This document shows, one piece after another, positions 37,269 to 49,523 of a stretch of DNA of 64,000 nt; positions within the stretch are counted from its first letter, which is position 1; each line of letters begins with the position of its first letter. Source of the stretch: Marchantia polymorpha subsp. ruderalis (Eukaryota > Streptophyta > Marchantiopsida > Marchantiales > Marchantiaceae); NCBI GenBank assembly GCA_037833965.1, contig AP031356.1:2378501-2442500 (forward strand), given 5' to 3'. The translations under genes and the position numbers were made by a program. The notes under the pieces are model-generated. The model was not told the origin of the DNA, searched no databases, and saw only the letters and a program-made list of their open reading frames with translations.

Positions 37269-40140
37269 ATGGGGCTCCTGAGGCCTGTTCTCTCGATGCT
37301 CATAGCAGCGTCAATTTCTGCACGGTCTCTGCATCGCAAATCTTTGTCGCCCTCGGGAGCGCTTGCGGGCTTCGTCGTTCTCACCGCCACGCTGATGGCA
37401 GGCCCTAGGTCCCTTTTCTTACTCCAAAGTTGCATCTGTCTTTTTTCAGCATGTTGATCTGATACTTGAGCTTGGAGAGCTCGAACCTCTGGAAGTCTCG
37501 TTTTGGGCCCACGATTGATAGCCGGAAAACTTTGATTCTAATACTGCAGTTATGGAGAGCCATAAGGCTGCAGCTGTCGGGCTCAATTCGGCTTGTATGC
37601 GCCGTATGACTAAATTGACAAGCTTTGATGCACAGTACGTGTCCAGGAAAGAACTTCCTGTTACGGTCGTGGAGTTAATATATTCTCCAGTGTGTGTCAT
37701 CAATTAAGCCCTTCGTTGTAAGGACTTGCTAGTGATATAATTATTCTTCGTCGTGTGAGGGTACCTGTAGCTTTTTAACTAATGATGGTCACTCGACTTT
37801 GGATTAATCTATCCTCGATCAGAACCACCTTTACCTACTAAATCTGTCGGTGTATTTTTCTGCGAGCGAATCTATGTTCTACTCTGCCAGAGTTTAGTTA
37901 TGGGAGTTTTCGTTTACCACAGGCTACAAGTTCCTGGACTTCTCGATTGCTGGCGACCAATTTGCTAGCTTGTCAAAATAAATATTGACATTAGAACGAG
38001 CTCAGTCACGTAACCATCACTTGCGCCCTTTGTTCGAAATAGTGCTTCGAAGCAAATTGTTTCAACTCAGCATCAGACAATGTCGTGCACTGAGTAAAGC
38101 ATGTCATCCGGTTTTAGATCGATCGACGGACTTAGTAGGAAATTTCGTATTTCTCGCAGAAATCAAGAAAGGTCCACAGGCCTGGATGTCGTTTTATGGG
38201 TTTGTAATTTCCATCTGTATGATACTTGCAGACAACCTAAGCATGGGAGACATGCCGTTGATGTTTCTAGTGTGCAGGTTTGGAGCGATCATTCTTGCGT
38301 TTTTCTTCAGCTCTTCAACGTTGACCAAGGTAAAAGCAGATGAGAAGAAGAATATCGAAGAAGATCACAAGGAAGGTGGACAACGTGATTGGTATGTCGG
38401 CTTGATTCCATCTTAGACCTGTCAATTTCGTGTTGGCGTCACAAAAAATCAGCTGTTTTTCTTGGTTGCGCGAGAGGGTTCGAAATTCACGCTAATTATC
38501 TGGATGCTTTCCTAAGTAATCAGAAGCTGTGGAATGTAACCACGTTCTTTGTAAGGCTTTGGCTTTTTTCTTTAGTAGAAGTAAGCGGCCTACCACAGAA
38601 CCAAGTGAAGTTTGTTGCTTTTACTACCTCAATTAGGATCGCTAGAACAATTGGTGGCTGTTCATTGTACAAGCCAACGTTGACTCACTATCTTAGTCAC
38701 TTATGCCTTGAAACGATAAACAGCCTAGTCTTGTACTTTGATGTAATAAGAAAAGTTACTGGAGAGCGAAATTGAGAAGCTGATGTTGATGTGAACGGTA
38801 GAGTCTAGTGTCTTCACAATGAACTTGTATGCGTCGTTGTTTGTTGACCGTCTCCCTTGATTGCTCCAGGGCACCAGGTAAATTTCAGCCATTCTTATCT
38901 GTTGCCTATATGGATCTGTTCTACATTAGTGTTTAAATCTGACCGATTCTTTCACTCAAATCGCAGGTCGCAGGTGTTGGCCAATAGCGCCGTGGGCACG
39001 ATATTGTCGATTTGTGTTGCCTATGCGACTGGCTTCCAAGATAGGTGTTTCGACACCAAGGAAGCTCCTTTGGTGACAGGCTTACTCGGAGGCATACTGG
39101 GACATTATGCTTGTTGCAATGGTGACACTTGGTCTTCTGAGATTGGAGTTTTGAGCAGTAGTACTCCTCGTCTTATAACAACCTTTCGGGTATGTCTTGT
39201 GACAGTTACTGAACTTTCGTCTTTCTTACATATCGCATACTCATCTACTCCTGTCTCAAACTGCCAAATATGCTCCCTCTTTGGAGTCTCGGGTAAACTC
39301 GAAGTATTTCATGCTCCTAGTTGTGGGACGCTTAATTTCTGGATGAGGAACATGGTGACTCCTACGGTCAATCAGGACTTAATATGTAAAACCATGTAAC
39401 TTGAATTGTCGTTGAAGCTTGTTTACCCGGTTCCGATCCGCATACGAAGGAGGCTTTGAAGTTATTAGTTTGTTGACATTGTTGTATTGCGACACTAGAG
39501 ATATGTCTAGAATGAACTATGCTTGCAAAATTCTTCGGTATCCTGGGATCTGTGTCCCCTCAGCACTGACTTACTGGTCATTGCATCGTGAATGCAGCAA
39601 GTACCACGAGGCACCAATGGAGGAGTGAGTCTACTAGGACTGTTCGCAGCAGCCGCAGGTGGCGCCTTCATAGGCTTGACGTTTTTTATCGTAGGATATT
39701 TCACTGCAAGCTGCACCGGCCGGACTGGCAGTGCGCAATGGCTCCTGTTACCTATAGGAACTGCCGTTGGTCTGCTTGGTAGCCTGTTCGATTCTGTTTT
39801 GGGAGCAACAGTTCAGTTTAGTGGCAATTGTGCGGTTCGCAAGAAGGTACGTTGCAGTCTTTGGTGTATTGAACATGCTTCTTTCTTGAGTGCAAATGTC
39901 GGTAGCACGTTATAATATCTTATCATCTCAACCTCAATACAATGACTTGTATAACGAATATTTTTAGTAGGCGCTTAAGCTGACTTAGAGAAACGTATGA
40001 TAACGCAGGTGGTTGGGAAGCCCGGGCCAACGGTGAAGAGAATATCTGGTTATGATATACTAACGAACACAGGTGTCAACTTTGTATCTGCTTTACTCAT
40101 GTCCTTGGCAACTGCTGCCGCCTGCCTGTACATCTTCTGA
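37269..40140 (+). CDS. PGR: TMEM19-like membrane protein PGR (DUF92 family)
   Basis: Five exons, 37269-37408, 38278-38391, 38967-39189, 39598-39846 and 40009-40140, join in phase to 285 residues. The family (DUF92; animal TMEM19, plant PGR, related to the phytyl-phosphate kinase VTE6) are multi-pass membrane proteins. Plant PGR has been linked to glucose response, and the biochemical role is unclear. Motifs in order are [58 protein letters not shown], then the family signature [49 protein letters not shown] and a C-terminal [20 protein letters not shown] block followed by a last membrane segment ending CLYIF. The [15 protein letters not shown] stretch places it with TMEM19/PGR rather than VTE6. 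Several hydrophobic segments are visible. The first intron is the longest (869 bp). The start is the first ATG of an open exon that begins with a hydrophobic segment, as in the family. Confidence 0.93.
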
Positions 40141-40990
40141 TAAATTTCTGAAGAGTATTGCTCAGTTGAAGCCTTGCTCCAGTTTAAAAAAAATTTGCAA
40201 GTTGAGCTGTGTAGTCGGCCAGTACCATTTCCTTTCACATAGAATTCGTCTTATTTTCGCCTCTCTTGAGTCAAGGATGGAGATGTTTTGAATTTTGATC
40301 TATGGTTGATTATGTTTACTTTATCTGTGCTCTGTTGAGTATTCATCGTTTGTTACTCCTGTTGGGGTGTATGATGGATACACCCGACAGAAAAGATGTA
40401 GACTGTTACTCCTTACCTGTAGAGAAAAGATGGAAACTGTGTAGTCAACGAAGAAGAAATAGCTTTCAGTCGCCCACAAGTTAAGTGGATGTAACTTTCA
40501 TTACTCCTTATATGCCCTATATCTGATAACTTTGTGGATGTATGAGCGTGCCTCTAGTGCTACAGGAAAGCACTCGATCGTCACACGAAAACTTTTGTTT
40601 CCTTCTCAAATTACTGTGGCCGAAGAGATTAGCTTCACTAAGCAGAAAAATGAAAATCGCAAAGATCAACAATTCGAGTTTTCTTAGTGGAGTGATGTAT
40701 TGTATATCATGTTTGTACGATTTCGATGACAGAATCAATACAGGACTACGACTAAAAACGTTTTTTTGTGGGATAATCTCAATGAACTTTGACGAATTAC
40801 ATCTCTGTCAATGATAACAAATGTTTGGGAGTTTCAGGATAGGATCAGGGTAAACGTTACAGATAGAACAAGTGCAGTAAAGAACTCCTCCAGTTTTGGG
40901 CTTACTTGTGCGTGGAACAACTGTTACGGGCAATAAATTGCACGGACTCAAAAGTAGGACTTCGTCCCAATAACTCTAAAAGTTGGCCGT
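40141..40990. other. PGR 3' flank, no gene seen
   Basis: Likely 3' UTR followed by intergenic sequence. Only short unrecognised frames occur. Confidence 0.5.
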
Positions 40991-41155
40991 AATACGCATG
41001 CAATGTGTCAGGGCCCAATTTTCAATATCCTCCAGTGGCATTTCGTTCGAGAAGGTAATGCACACGGCTTGCTCTTGAGTCAGGTCCGCATCCAACGTGT
41101 CCGGAAGAAAAAATGTTCTTGAGATTTGCCCATGGCGGTGTCTTATAGCGGGTTG
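40990..41155 (-). pseudogene. coding-like exon remnant
   Basis: On the minus strand a frame without ATG runs from an AG acceptor-like site (TTATAG at about 41156) for roughly 55 codons and contains SRTFFLPDTLDADL, QAVCITFSNEMPLEDIENWA and LTHCMRITANF before a stop. The pattern of a beta-strand (VCITFSNEMP) followed by an acidic helix (LEDIENWAL) reminds me weakly of plant RRM-like proteins with a FVTFS core. It reads as true protein sequence, but no neighbouring exon could be joined in frame, so it is probably a relic. Confidence 0.3.
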
Positions 41156-42359
41156 AACCTATAACTTCGAGATAGTAGTTAATCCGAACCATGCTAAAAA
41201 TTCGGGCCACTTTCAAGTGTTGCGAAGTGACTGATAATTGTTCATGAGGGGATTTCACATGGCGTAATAGTAAATCTCTTGTATTTGAAGATATGCACAA
41301 CGTGTTATAGACTCACTCACATTACATTAAGAAGATGTTCTTAATAGACACGGACATGGTTTCTCATTCTGAAAATGATCAATCATGATGCTCTTCTAGT
41401 AGATAATCGGGTGAGAAGATATTCGTACCGGCTGAGAACATGGTGGTCTTCCACATTGTTGGGACCTAGCACTATATTATATCCCTGCACGACTTAATGC
41501 CACCACTTTTACTTGCGGATGTCCACTAATCTCGTAAAGATGCTCTTCTACAAGCCACTCATTGAAGAGTCTGCAATCTTCAAGTTCTCGACCTACCAGC
41601 GAGAACTAGCATCTGGTAGACTATTTCCAACGATGGCTGTGAAGATAGTCTAAGTCTACAGATCTGACACTGGTTTATGAACTGGAGCGAGCCTCATAGA
41701 CGAAGAAGATGAAAGGCACATTTACACAACACATAAGGATCATCAACTTGATCTAGATGGTGATAGAAGTTGCCTAAAAGTAGAGCATTTGTCATATTTT
41801 GGGAATGGCCAAAGGTGGAATGAATGTGCACTATTTCAAGCACTAACAGAAGCATTTGAAGGGCTTCTGAATGGTCAAGGCCTCGAGTGAAAACTCTTGT
41901 GAAGACTCGTCCAATGAGATCAAGAGCGTGAAAATCGCTGATTGATTGACACCGGAACTTGAGTTCATGCTGGCGATCTCGGATCTGAGTTGGAGTTTGG
42001 TTGATTTATGTTTGCTCACATGGATGCGTACTTTATTTACTTAAAACGTACACATTTAAAACGTCTGAAATAAAGAAAGTTTATATTTAAGAAGTCTTTT
42101 ATCCTATTAATAGTCATGAGTAATATAGTGGAATGTGGTGGTGGATTTAATTATATATAGTAACATAATACAGCACTAACTCATCGATCATTGTTCTTCT
42201 TGCTTAAGAGAATGGAGTCAGGATTCTCCTCGGATGATCCTTCGGCATATATAACACTTTAATTGTTCAACCAACTCCAGTTCGTTAAGAAATAAGAGAT
42301 TGGGTCTTCAAACCCTTCATTCTTCTCTAATGGACCTCGTTCAATGCATTTTGTTCCAA

Positions 42360-43220
42360 TCACTCCACCACCATACGCGACACCATGATGACCAATTCAT
42401 CCCGATATGGTTCCGGCATCACTTCTGGATCTTGATCCTTGTATAGAGATATGATGTGGTGCTTAATGATTGTCGTGTGGGACTCTATATCATCTATCAT
42501 CTTTCTGACCAAAGAGTTATGCGCCACAATAACTTGCATCTCAACCCTGTAAGAGCATGTGCGATTGCGGCGAACGCAATGCACTCTCTTTCCCACTTTG
42601 TGCTGCCATTCAAAGTTACATGATGATCATGTTGCAATATACACCTTGATCAAAATAGTAACGAGATGGAGACATTTGAACTGTCATCACCCATAAACAT
42701 GACGGATTTATAATCCTTATATGGTGCCATGCTGGTCATGAATTGCATTTCTGTGATGAAGAACTCCATGAATTCCATCTTCATTCTTTCAAATAACTTA
42801 TCATACTCTTATGAAGATTCATGATGGCGAGTCAAAAGCTTGATTGACTCATGATATTGATCAATGAGTGATACTTTGCCAAACTCAAGCATTTGATCAT
42901 CATAATACATGTGCAACATTCATTTGAACTCATGATAGAATGGGTGGCAATAGAATGCAAGCGTGTGAACGGTCCAATAGATTTGATCTCATTGATAACA
43001 AAGTTGAGCTTGCATGTGTTCAAGTTTGACACCCGACAACACATTAGGAAGATGGAGGAAGAGGAATACGAAAACCGCATTGACAATAGTCATCGTCAAT
43101 GATTTATGCTCAATAATTTCAATGCACTTGAAGATGGTATCAAACAAGTCGATTGCAGAGTTAACACCGCGCTCGAAACTACTCTTGTTGATAATGTTGA
43201 CGAGATTGTTTGGAAGTTCA
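42360..43220 (-). pseudogene. decayed protein-coding debris, unknown family
   Basis: Successive minus-strand frames, shifted against each other, read as plausible protein: a segment with FGKVSLIDQYHESIKLLTRH, then ERMKMEFMEFFITEMQFM plus YKDYKSVMFMGDDSSN, and after frame changes SLVRKMIDDIESHTTIIKHH and EPYRDELVIMVSRMVVE to a stop at 42360. Several stops and shifts interrupt it. The family is not recognised. Its closeness to the Mutator-like element suggests repeat-derived sequence, but this is inference. Confidence 0.35.
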
Positions 43221-44297
43221 TAGTTAGCATCAATATCTCGCTTCTTGCGCTACTCCTCAATCAGATTTGGCATAAAAGTGATGGAATGTTTGACTGTCTT
43301 GTTGACGAACAAACATATAGTTCACACTCAACCAACGTGAAGTTGAATACAAAATCATTGAGTAAGATTAATAATGAATCTACTTGCAAACTACAGAGAA
43401 TATCTTATTGAGTAGGGTCTGGTTTTTTATGCATTTTCAAACGAATAGGTGAAGTTGTAAAGATGTTGGTGTTTGTAAATACCATCTGCAATAAGGCGAG
43501 TGGAGCAAATCGTCATATAGCACTAGCACCAATGACAAGATGAGTTTTTATATTTGACGTTGTTGTAGAGATGAAAGATTTGCAATGCTTGCATTCTGTT
43601 CTAACAAACTTAAACTTGGAATAAGCCCGAAGCTTGCTTTGACATTGAGATAAACAAGTTTGTCAATATCATGTTAAGAGGTAGATTCAATATCCATGAG
43701 TAGTGTAACTAATAGTAATTTGTTAGTGATTCCTTCTTAACAACTTTGTTTGCCGCTCATTTTGTTTATTGCAAAAAGATTTAACCTTGGAATTATTACC
43801 TCATGTATAATTTTTAACTTCATAATTAAAAAAACAATCATACTTAAATAATTGAATTGACTTTACATGACATTCACTTAAAATAGACATGAATATTTTT
43901 GTACATAACATATATCAATTCCTTATAGATAAATTCCATCAACTATACAAATTGATTATTGAATTGAGCTATCTTTACCATGTACCGTGTGATCACACAA
44001 GCCTGATAAATCGTATGAGGTTAAACTGCAAACATTACATTGTATACATGGATAAATTTGTAATCTCAGTAAACTCTTTCACACGTTTCAAAGTATCATT
44101 ACCATGTTTCAATTTTTTTATCCAAATCGATGAAAGAAAAGCTTGGACTTGCATCCTCGCATCTCCAACGAGAACCCCCAACAAGAGCCGAGAGCACAAA
44201 TGACAAAATTAATTGCACGAAGCTTGCGAATATGAAAGAATCAAAGCCGAGCAGAGGAGTTTCCGGACCGGCTGAAAGTTCTAACGAGAGGACGCTG

Positions 44298-44480
44298 AGT
44301 CAGTTGGCCACAAAGGAACGGCGGGAAGTGTCGTGAAATCAGGACTGCATGTCATCCTTGTCACTAAGAGCTCCTCACAATCGGAGTAACGCGAGCTTTG
44401 TCCGGGAGAACTTTCTGTCCGCCTGGACCCGCAGCCCGACCCCCTTCCCCCGCAGCCTGACCTTCTCCTTCAATCAAGGA
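44298..44480 (+). repeat. MULE left terminal inverted repeat
   Basis: Aligns to the reverse complement of 48600-48800 with landmarks GTCAGTTGG, CTCCTCACAATC, AACGCGAGC, CGGGAGAACTTTCTG and CTTCCCCCGCA. Similarity may continue inward to about 44530 (ATGTTTGGGG). Confidence 0.7.
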
Positions 44481-44563
44481 GGGTCGCCCCGCTCCCTGGT
44501 ATAGGGTTTAGATGTTTGGGGAGCCCTTAGTGGGGAGGGTAGCCACTATATTAACATGTTTAA

Positions 44564-44656
44564 TCCGTGAGGGTCACATTACACATTACACTCTGTGAGA
44601 GTCCATTACATTACACTCCGTGAGAGTCCATTACATTACAATCCGTGAGTGTCAAA
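44564..44656 (+). repeat. 25-bp tandem repeat, about four copies
   Basis: Units starting TCCGTGAG or TCTGTGAG begin at 44564, 44592, 44617 and 44642. The last full ones are exactly 25 bp apart and contain CCATTACATTACA. They sit between the left terminal repeat and the transposase region and may be subterminal binding or promoter repeats. Confidence 0.8.
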
Positions 44657-44948
44657 TTGCTAACCAAAGCAATTTTTGACTCTCCTTACAACATTGAGAA
44701 CAATTTTGAACTCCTTCCCACTTCTATTTTTACTCTCTTCTCAAGGTATGTACAACTCTCTATGTTTTTTTATTCTTTATTCAATTGTGAAATGCAAGGT
44801 CCTTTCTTTTAACTCTACATACATGTAAGTTTGTGTACACTATTTTATAATTGTAATAATTTAGGGTTTAGCATATTTTCATTTGAGTATTGTGTGCTAA
44901 ATGGAGATTATATACTTGTAGATTTTGTGTCAAGCATTGGCGTGAGAG

Positions 44949-47760
44949 ATGGAAGAAGATGAAGACTACATGAAGGATGATAATTTCTATCCCTCCGACT
45001 TTGAAGACGATTTAAGTGAGACGGTGGGAGTGGAAAAAATTCTTCAAGGTGTGCACATTTGAAATTTAGGGTTTCAAGAAACTTATTTCTTGTCATCAAA
45101 TGGAGAGTCGGATGAGGATGATGTTGATGAGGAGATTTTGGAGCCTTGGGAGGAGATGTTGTAGGAGGGTGTGGAGCATTTCAACATTGGAGGTCCAACA
45201 ATTCTTCTTCATCAATTTTTGAAGACATTCCCATTAAAACATTCCCCAAATATGTCCACTTCAATCTCCAATCTCTTGCACTCATGATTGATTTCATAAA
45301 AGCAGGATATTTTTACTCATATCAACAAATTCATGAGGCAAATTCTTTCTTTTGTTCCCTCTCCAATCTTCATAGGCCTTCCACCCAAAAGAATGTGGAA
45401 TTTCTTAAATTGAGAGGAGGCAAAAACTTCAAGGAAGATTAAAAGTTATATAACTTTTAGTAGTATTTGTTTTTTACCCTTTGAATGACACAAAGTATAG
45501 ACAAATTTTGCCAATAGAGTCTTGGCTTTCCATTGTGCATGGAGTACACATTGACAAAAATGAGAAATATTTGTCATTCATCATGACAACAAATGTCATT
45601 CGTACTCAATGAAATATGAATAGCTATGTTGGAGGAATTCAAGACTCATTCATAAAAAATTGTATGAACTCTTGTGATGTATGCCAAGAAAATAAGATGT
45701 GAGATGAGGTAGTGAAGGTTCCATTGAAGTAGATTTGAATGCAACTATAGATGCACTTTGCAAAAGTATATTGTGTTAAAAAGTAGTTTGAGATGTCATG
45801 TATGAAGAACCAAAACCTTGACTTATTACGGTTATCATCGTGAACAAAACAAAAACCGTACTCATAGGAGAACGGTTGATGTGAAATCTATGGATGACAA
45901 GGGCTTTAGAAACATAAAATCTCTAGATTATGTAGTTGCGAATTTCAAATGAAGGTTGAGGAGCCCAATGTGTGAAAGTGCTCAAACACTTTGCCTCATA
46001 ATGAGCTTCAAGCTACAATCTATGTTCATAACAAACATAGTGGTCACACTTCGGGTTCCGATTCCAATCTCTTTTTTTTTTTACTGATGCAGCCTTATGT
46101 TATCGCATGGGTTATGAGAACTTGAAGTTTATGCTTTCACCAAGGATCATTGAAGCAACATCGATTGCAGCTCGAGAAAGATTTTCACAAAATGTATCGG
46201 AGATGAAACGTGCTACATATAGATTTTTCGTCACCAAAAAAGAAGTGCAAATACTTGCATTTTCTTTAAAAATAAAAGGTATTTAATTTTTTTCTCATAT
46301 TTCATTTTTTATGTGAAGTTATGAATGCATTGAGTATTTAAATTGTACTTTAATTCTTCATGTTTATGTTACCATTTTATTTTTAAATTCTTCATGTTTT
46401 TGTTTTAATTTGTATTCAAATTTTTGATTGGATGTGTGTAGATGCACTTCAGAAAAACAATTGAGATGCGGCACAAATTGAGATCATGAATTTACAAGTT
46501 CAATGGAAGATTTTGTACTATTAACCGTATGCATCCAAGAATGAGTCCCCAAGCAGAGATCAGTTGTGGTAATTATACAAGATGATTTCATGCAAAAATC
46601 GGCCCTACGGTTTTCAGATGATAATTCTTGGGCCTTGAATTCTACATTAAAAACAAACCAATACGATTTGACTCTTTATGCAACAATTGTATCAAACCAA
46701 GATGGAATTGGAATTACGGTTTTTTACATGCTTTGTAGCAATGAGGTTAAAGAGGAACATGAGGGTTTTGCTATAGAGATAGCATTATTCCATATGTTTG
46801 GATCTTTAGGAGAGTTAAGACACTCCGCAATCATCATTGATAAACACAAGTCATCTTTGAATGCTAATCAAAGGGTTGTGAGCAATGATGTTCATTGTTG
46901 GACTTATGAAGAGGGTATCAAAACACAAGTTGGTCTACAAGTTCTCTTGTGTCATTTCCATGTTATGAATGCATGGAGTGAGAACTTATTAACCAAGGTA
47001 TCTAATGAGTACAAGGATCGGATGTGGAAAGCATTACATGTTCTAATGCTTTGTCCTTGTAAATATCATTTTCATGAGAATTTAAGAAGATTTTGTGTTG
47101 AGTTTCAACACATACTGACCTTTGCCAAATACGTGATTTTCGGATGGGTTGGAACTACTTATCCTTGGAGAAGGTTGTGGCTTCGATCTGGGAGATTATT
47201 TGCTCATGGGGATATGTATACAACTAATCATGTTGAAAGACATTGGGAGTTGATAAAATACACCCTCTTACAAGGATTGCAATTGCAATTGCAATTGTTG
47301 GCAGTGCCAAGGATGGCATTCGTGTGGGCCAACCCAAATTATTGAGTCAATTCAAAATGACTCAACGTTTAAGTAAGTTTCTCATTTTTGTATATTATTC
47401 TATGTTTATTTTATTATATTCAAAAAAAAATTCAAAAATATCTTTTGAACATGATGTTAAGTTCAAAACTTTTTTTGAACTCAAAAACGATACATAAGGA
47501 GAGTGAATAACCAGGCTCATAGACGTCGATTGAAAGGAGTAGAACAATTATTTGAAAGCTTATCAATCTTATCTTATGGATGTCTTGAAGGTTGTTGATG
47601 AGAAGCATATCCTTTTCATGTCAAGAGTGAGACTTCTCCTAACCTATGGTATAGTGTTTCATTGAAATCATATTATTGTGATTGTCCGGATAGGATCTCC
47701 ACTTGCAAGCACATACTTGGTGTGCAATTGATTGATCGAAGGTATTTTTTGAAGGACTCA
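44949..47760 (+). pseudogene. MULE transposase, inactivated
   Basis: The coding trace begins with an acidic N-terminal stretch at 44949 (MEEDEDYMKDDNFYPSDFED), then fragments in changing frames. Around 45.97-46.27 kb lie NELQATIYVHNKHSGHTSGS and RERFSQNVSEMKRATYRFFV, resembling the DNA-binding part. The catalytic MULE domain is open at 46566-47345: WALNSTLKTNQYDLTLYATI, SNQDGIGITVFYML, HSAIIIDKHKSS, VLLCHFHVMNAWSENLL and MYTTNHVERHWELIKYTLL. After another shift a SWIM zinc finger appears near 47.67-47.72 kb (YYCDCPDRISTCKHILG; pattern CxCx6CxH). In active relatives the first catalytic residue is Asp in a DST/DGT motif; here it reads Asn (NST). The second Asp (IDKH) and the Glu (HVERHW) remain. 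Stops and frame shifts confirm loss of function. Confidence 0.75.
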
Positions 47761-48599
47761 AAGAAAATTTAATGGTTGAGGAACCATTGTCTCCAAAAAT
47801 CAACATGGAAAACATGGAGCTTATGAATCCAACTCAACCAGATGTACAAAGGAGTAGGCTCTTTCGATTGGTGTCATGCGTGAAAAGGCGTTCAACATGC
47901 TATGTGAAATTGAATCACTATGTCAAGCAATATTTTATGAAGACAATGACGAAGGGATGAAGCAAAAATTTCAGACACTTCAAACTTGTTTTGGCACATT
48001 ATAGTAGCCTTCAAATTTTGAAAGGCCCAATATAATTACTCTTCCACTCCGAGGTTCTATTGCATCCATCCAAAAGGACGTGAAGCGAACGAGAATGGAA
48101 CATGGGAAGAAACGTAAGATTTTGGAAGTTGGTGAAACAAGTGCTCCACGCCCCCTTTTGAAGCGCTCTTCACATGTGATTCTTTCACAATCCAAGCAAA
48201 AAAGGATGAATTTTCGTTAGCTTGCGAGAGTCACTTGTGACATTTGTGCTACAAAAACATTAATAGAGTGAGGAACAAATTTTCTTTTTTTTGCAAAAAT
48301 TGTGACCATGAGATTTTTGTGAAGTAAAATTTATGATTTGAGTTTTTTTTATTGATTTTGTTATCACTTTGTAATTTCCATTTGTGTAATTATGAATTCT
48401 CTTGTGATTCTCTATCATGTTAATACATGAATAGATTTCTTTAAGTTTAAAAATTAAAGAGAAATAAGAAGAAAATAGGGCTTTGGAAAAAAAAGTACCT
48501 AGTTTTGTTTGGGGTAGAAGAGTTGACGCCCCAAACATGCTACTCTATTTCTCTCTCCTCGCAAAAGAGAGGAGAAAAAAAATACAAAATACAAGTTTC

Positions 48600-48800
48600 C
48601 TGCGGGGGAAAGAGTCCGATGGTCGAGCGGGAGTGGGGCGAGCTAAAGCGGGATGTGGGGGAAGAGGTCGGGATACTGTCCCGGGCGGCAGAAAGCGCTC
48701 CCGGGCAGAGCTCGCGTTCCCCCGAATTGTGACGAGCCCTTAATGACGAGGGCGGGCAATCCCGTTTCACAAGACGGGGACAAGGTGCGTCCCAACTGCC
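48600..48800 (-). repeat. MULE right terminal inverted repeat
   Basis: Reverse-complement partner of 44298-44480. GC-rich, in contrast to the AT-rich element core. Confidence 0.7.
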
Positions 48801-49523
48801 CGATGGGTCTACCGTCTCGACGACCAGTCGTGTGAAAGTCAGCGCTACGCGGTGACCCGGACTTCGGGGCTTCGCGAACCACATCCAAGCCTGAAAGAGG
48901 GTCGTCCATCGCACGACCACGCGAGTAGTTACGAAGTTCGAATTCGGAGAACCGCGTAGCATCCGTCGCAGTTGGCGGATGCTGCACTGCGCAGTCGAAC
49001 CACGCAACGTCCGCCCGCTTACTTGTCTCGTCGGATCGAGTGCACGTGGTGAGCGGAGTCGACGCAGTTCATTCGTTCATTCGTTCATTCATTCGTACGA
49101 GAAATCGTCGACCGGAATTCGAACATCGGGGATTCGGTTCTTGGATTTCTGCATGCATTGACGTAGAGATGCCATTGATTTGTGGGAAGGATCGATTGAC
49201 GAAGCCTAATGGAGGTCGAAATCTCGCTTCTCGACGACATTGCGATGATTAGCGAGAGAAAAGCGAGTGATTGATTAAATACTCGGACCTTTTGCTCGCA
49301 CGGAGCGACGCAAGATTCATTCGAGCGGGGAATCGGCAAATCTTGCGAGATTGACAGGATTTGGTTACTGAAGTCGCGATCCGAATGTGGAAGAATTGAG
49401 GAGATGAGATGAGATGAGGCGAGGCGAGGGTCGTCGTGCGTGGAGGTAGAGAGAGGAGAAGAGCGCGAGTTCCAACTGCCTAACCACCGTGGCTTGGGAG
49501 CCAGGCATGAGACAGTGGCGATC
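48801..49523 (+). promoter_or_regulatory. GC-rich upstream region of the ciliary-type locus
   Basis: Mixed GC-rich sequence with a TTCA/TTCG microsatellite at about 49068-49096 and a GAGAT/GAGGC tandem run at 49399-49430. It probably contains the promoter and leader of the gene starting at 49524. The outer end of the MULE may reach into its first part. Confidence 0.4.

Larger units (their letters stand above)
44298..48800 (+). mobile_element. degenerate Mutator-like (MULE) DNA transposon
   Basis: About 4.5 kb bounded by long GC-rich terminal inverted repeats around an AT-rich core with a broken MULE transposase. Left-end sequence such as AACGCGAGCTTTGTCCGGGA matches the complement of the right end (AACGCGAGCTCTGCCCGGGA), and the alignment continues for some 180-200 bp. 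The outermost ends and the expected 9-bp target duplication could not be fixed because the outer parts have diverged. Direct tandem repeats lie just inside the left end, as in many MULE promoters. The transposase has several frame breaks and an altered catalytic site, so the element cannot move by itself. Confidence 0.75.
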
